From an uncultured Lachnospiraceae bacterium (GTDB taxonomy: Bacteria > Bacillota > Clostridia > Lachnospirales > Lachnospiraceae), in NCBI GenBank assembly GCA_905236365.1, contig CAJOPP010000203.1, positions 1-5,878 of the forward strand: a DNA stretch of 5,878 nucleotides. The letters run 5' to 3'. Numbering within the stretch: the first letter of the stretch is position 1; every line of letters starts with the position of its first letter. The position numbers and the translations under genes were made by a program. This document shows positions 5,713 to 5,878 of the stretch, piece by piece. The notes under the pieces were generated by a model that did not search any database, was not told where the DNA came from, and worked only from the letters and a program-made list of their open reading frames with translations.

Positions 5713-5740
5713 GGTTAAAATAAAAAAATTAAATTTACTA

Positions 5741-5769
5741 TTGCAATATTCTAAAAAAAGTAGTAATAT
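5741..5769 (+). promoter_or_regulatory. Promoter candidate for tRNA-Leu
   Basis: TTGCAA (5741-5746) and TAATAT (5764-5769) are 17 bp apart, with an A/T-rich spacer. A start near 5776 would give a ~19 nt 5' leader for RNase P to remove. Overlapping TATATA and TATAAG strings make the exact -10 uncertain. Confidence 0.55.
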
Positions 5770-5794
5770 ATATAAGGCGTTTGAAATTAGATAT

Positions 5795-5878
5795 GCGGAA
5801 GTGCTGGAACTGGCAGACAGGCTAGACTAAGGATCTAGTGTTGGCAACAACGTGTGGGTTCAAGTCCCATCTTCCGCA
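5795..5878 (+). tRNA. tRNA-Leu, anticodon AAG
   Basis: A full class II cloverleaf can be drawn. The acceptor stem is GCGGAAG (5795-5801) with CTTCCGC (5871-5877) and discriminator A5878. The D stem is CTG/CAG (5804-5806 with 5818-5820), with the invariant GG at 5812-5813. The anticodon stem is CTAGA/TCTAG (5822-5826 with 5834-5838) around CTAAGGA, so the anticodon is AAG (5829-5831) followed by G37. The long variable arm is GTTG-GCAA-CAAC (5840-5851), and the T arm is GTGGG/CCCAT with loop TTCAAGT. The long variable arm, A73 and anticodon all agree on leucine, reading CUU and, if A34 becomes inosine, also CUC. The CCA end is not visible because the window stops at A73. A34 is uncommon outside tRNA-Arg in bacteria. 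Confidence 0.96.

Noticed and set aside
5669..5830. 53-codon frame starting in the rplT downstream hairpin
   Set aside because: Its last third is the tRNA-Leu gene read as protein, and it begins inside a hairpin; it is a shadow of non-coding features.

Overview
The window reads as chromosomal DNA from an AT-rich Gram-positive bacterium of the Clostridia, most likely a Lachnospiraceae relative. The reasons are strong AGGAGG ribosome sites, A/T-rich codon choice, the infC-rpmI-rplT order behind a Firmicutes-type L20-responsive attenuator, and a tRNA-Leu without an obvious Gram-negative signature. The taxonomic placement is inference. All genes lie on the + strand. I see no mobile element protein, CRISPR array or phage gene.

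Layout. Bases 1-177 hold no gene but contain five back-to-back inverted repeats, one of which can fold as a three-way junction. Their function is unknown and they may be a palindromic intergenic repeat. A TTGACT-18-TATATA promoter (221-250) follows and leads into a two-gene polyphosphate operon: ppx (277-1818, Ppx/GppA phosphatase with an HD domain) and ppk (1815-3950, polyphosphate kinase 1). The two overlap by ATGA, so the polymer-degrading and polymer-making enzymes should be co-expressed and translationally coupled.

Bases 3951-4431 are non-coding and regulatory: a G/T-rich tail after ppk, two promoters with nearly identical extended -10 boxes (4008-4036 and 4082-4110), and an RNA leader of the L20/infC attenuator type that ends in a strong intrinsic terminator (4241-4272). 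The leader carries TATCCACT twice, which gives a simple terminator/antiterminator switch. A further ~145 nt leads to the GGAGG site of infC.

The ribosomal operon is infC (IF3), rpmI (L35) and rplT (L20). Spacing from GGAGG indicates that infC starts at an ATT codon (4432), not at the later ATG (4444). L20 probably represses the operon through the leader, while IF3 limits its own synthesis through the AUU start. After rplT come an imperfect hairpin without a clear T-tract, a separate promoter, and a tRNA-Leu with anticodon AAG (A34), complete except for the CCA end, which would lie beyond the window.

I found no convincing new multi-gene system. The items most worth checking are the hairpin array at 1-177, the AUU start with its leader switch, and the A34 tRNA-Leu.
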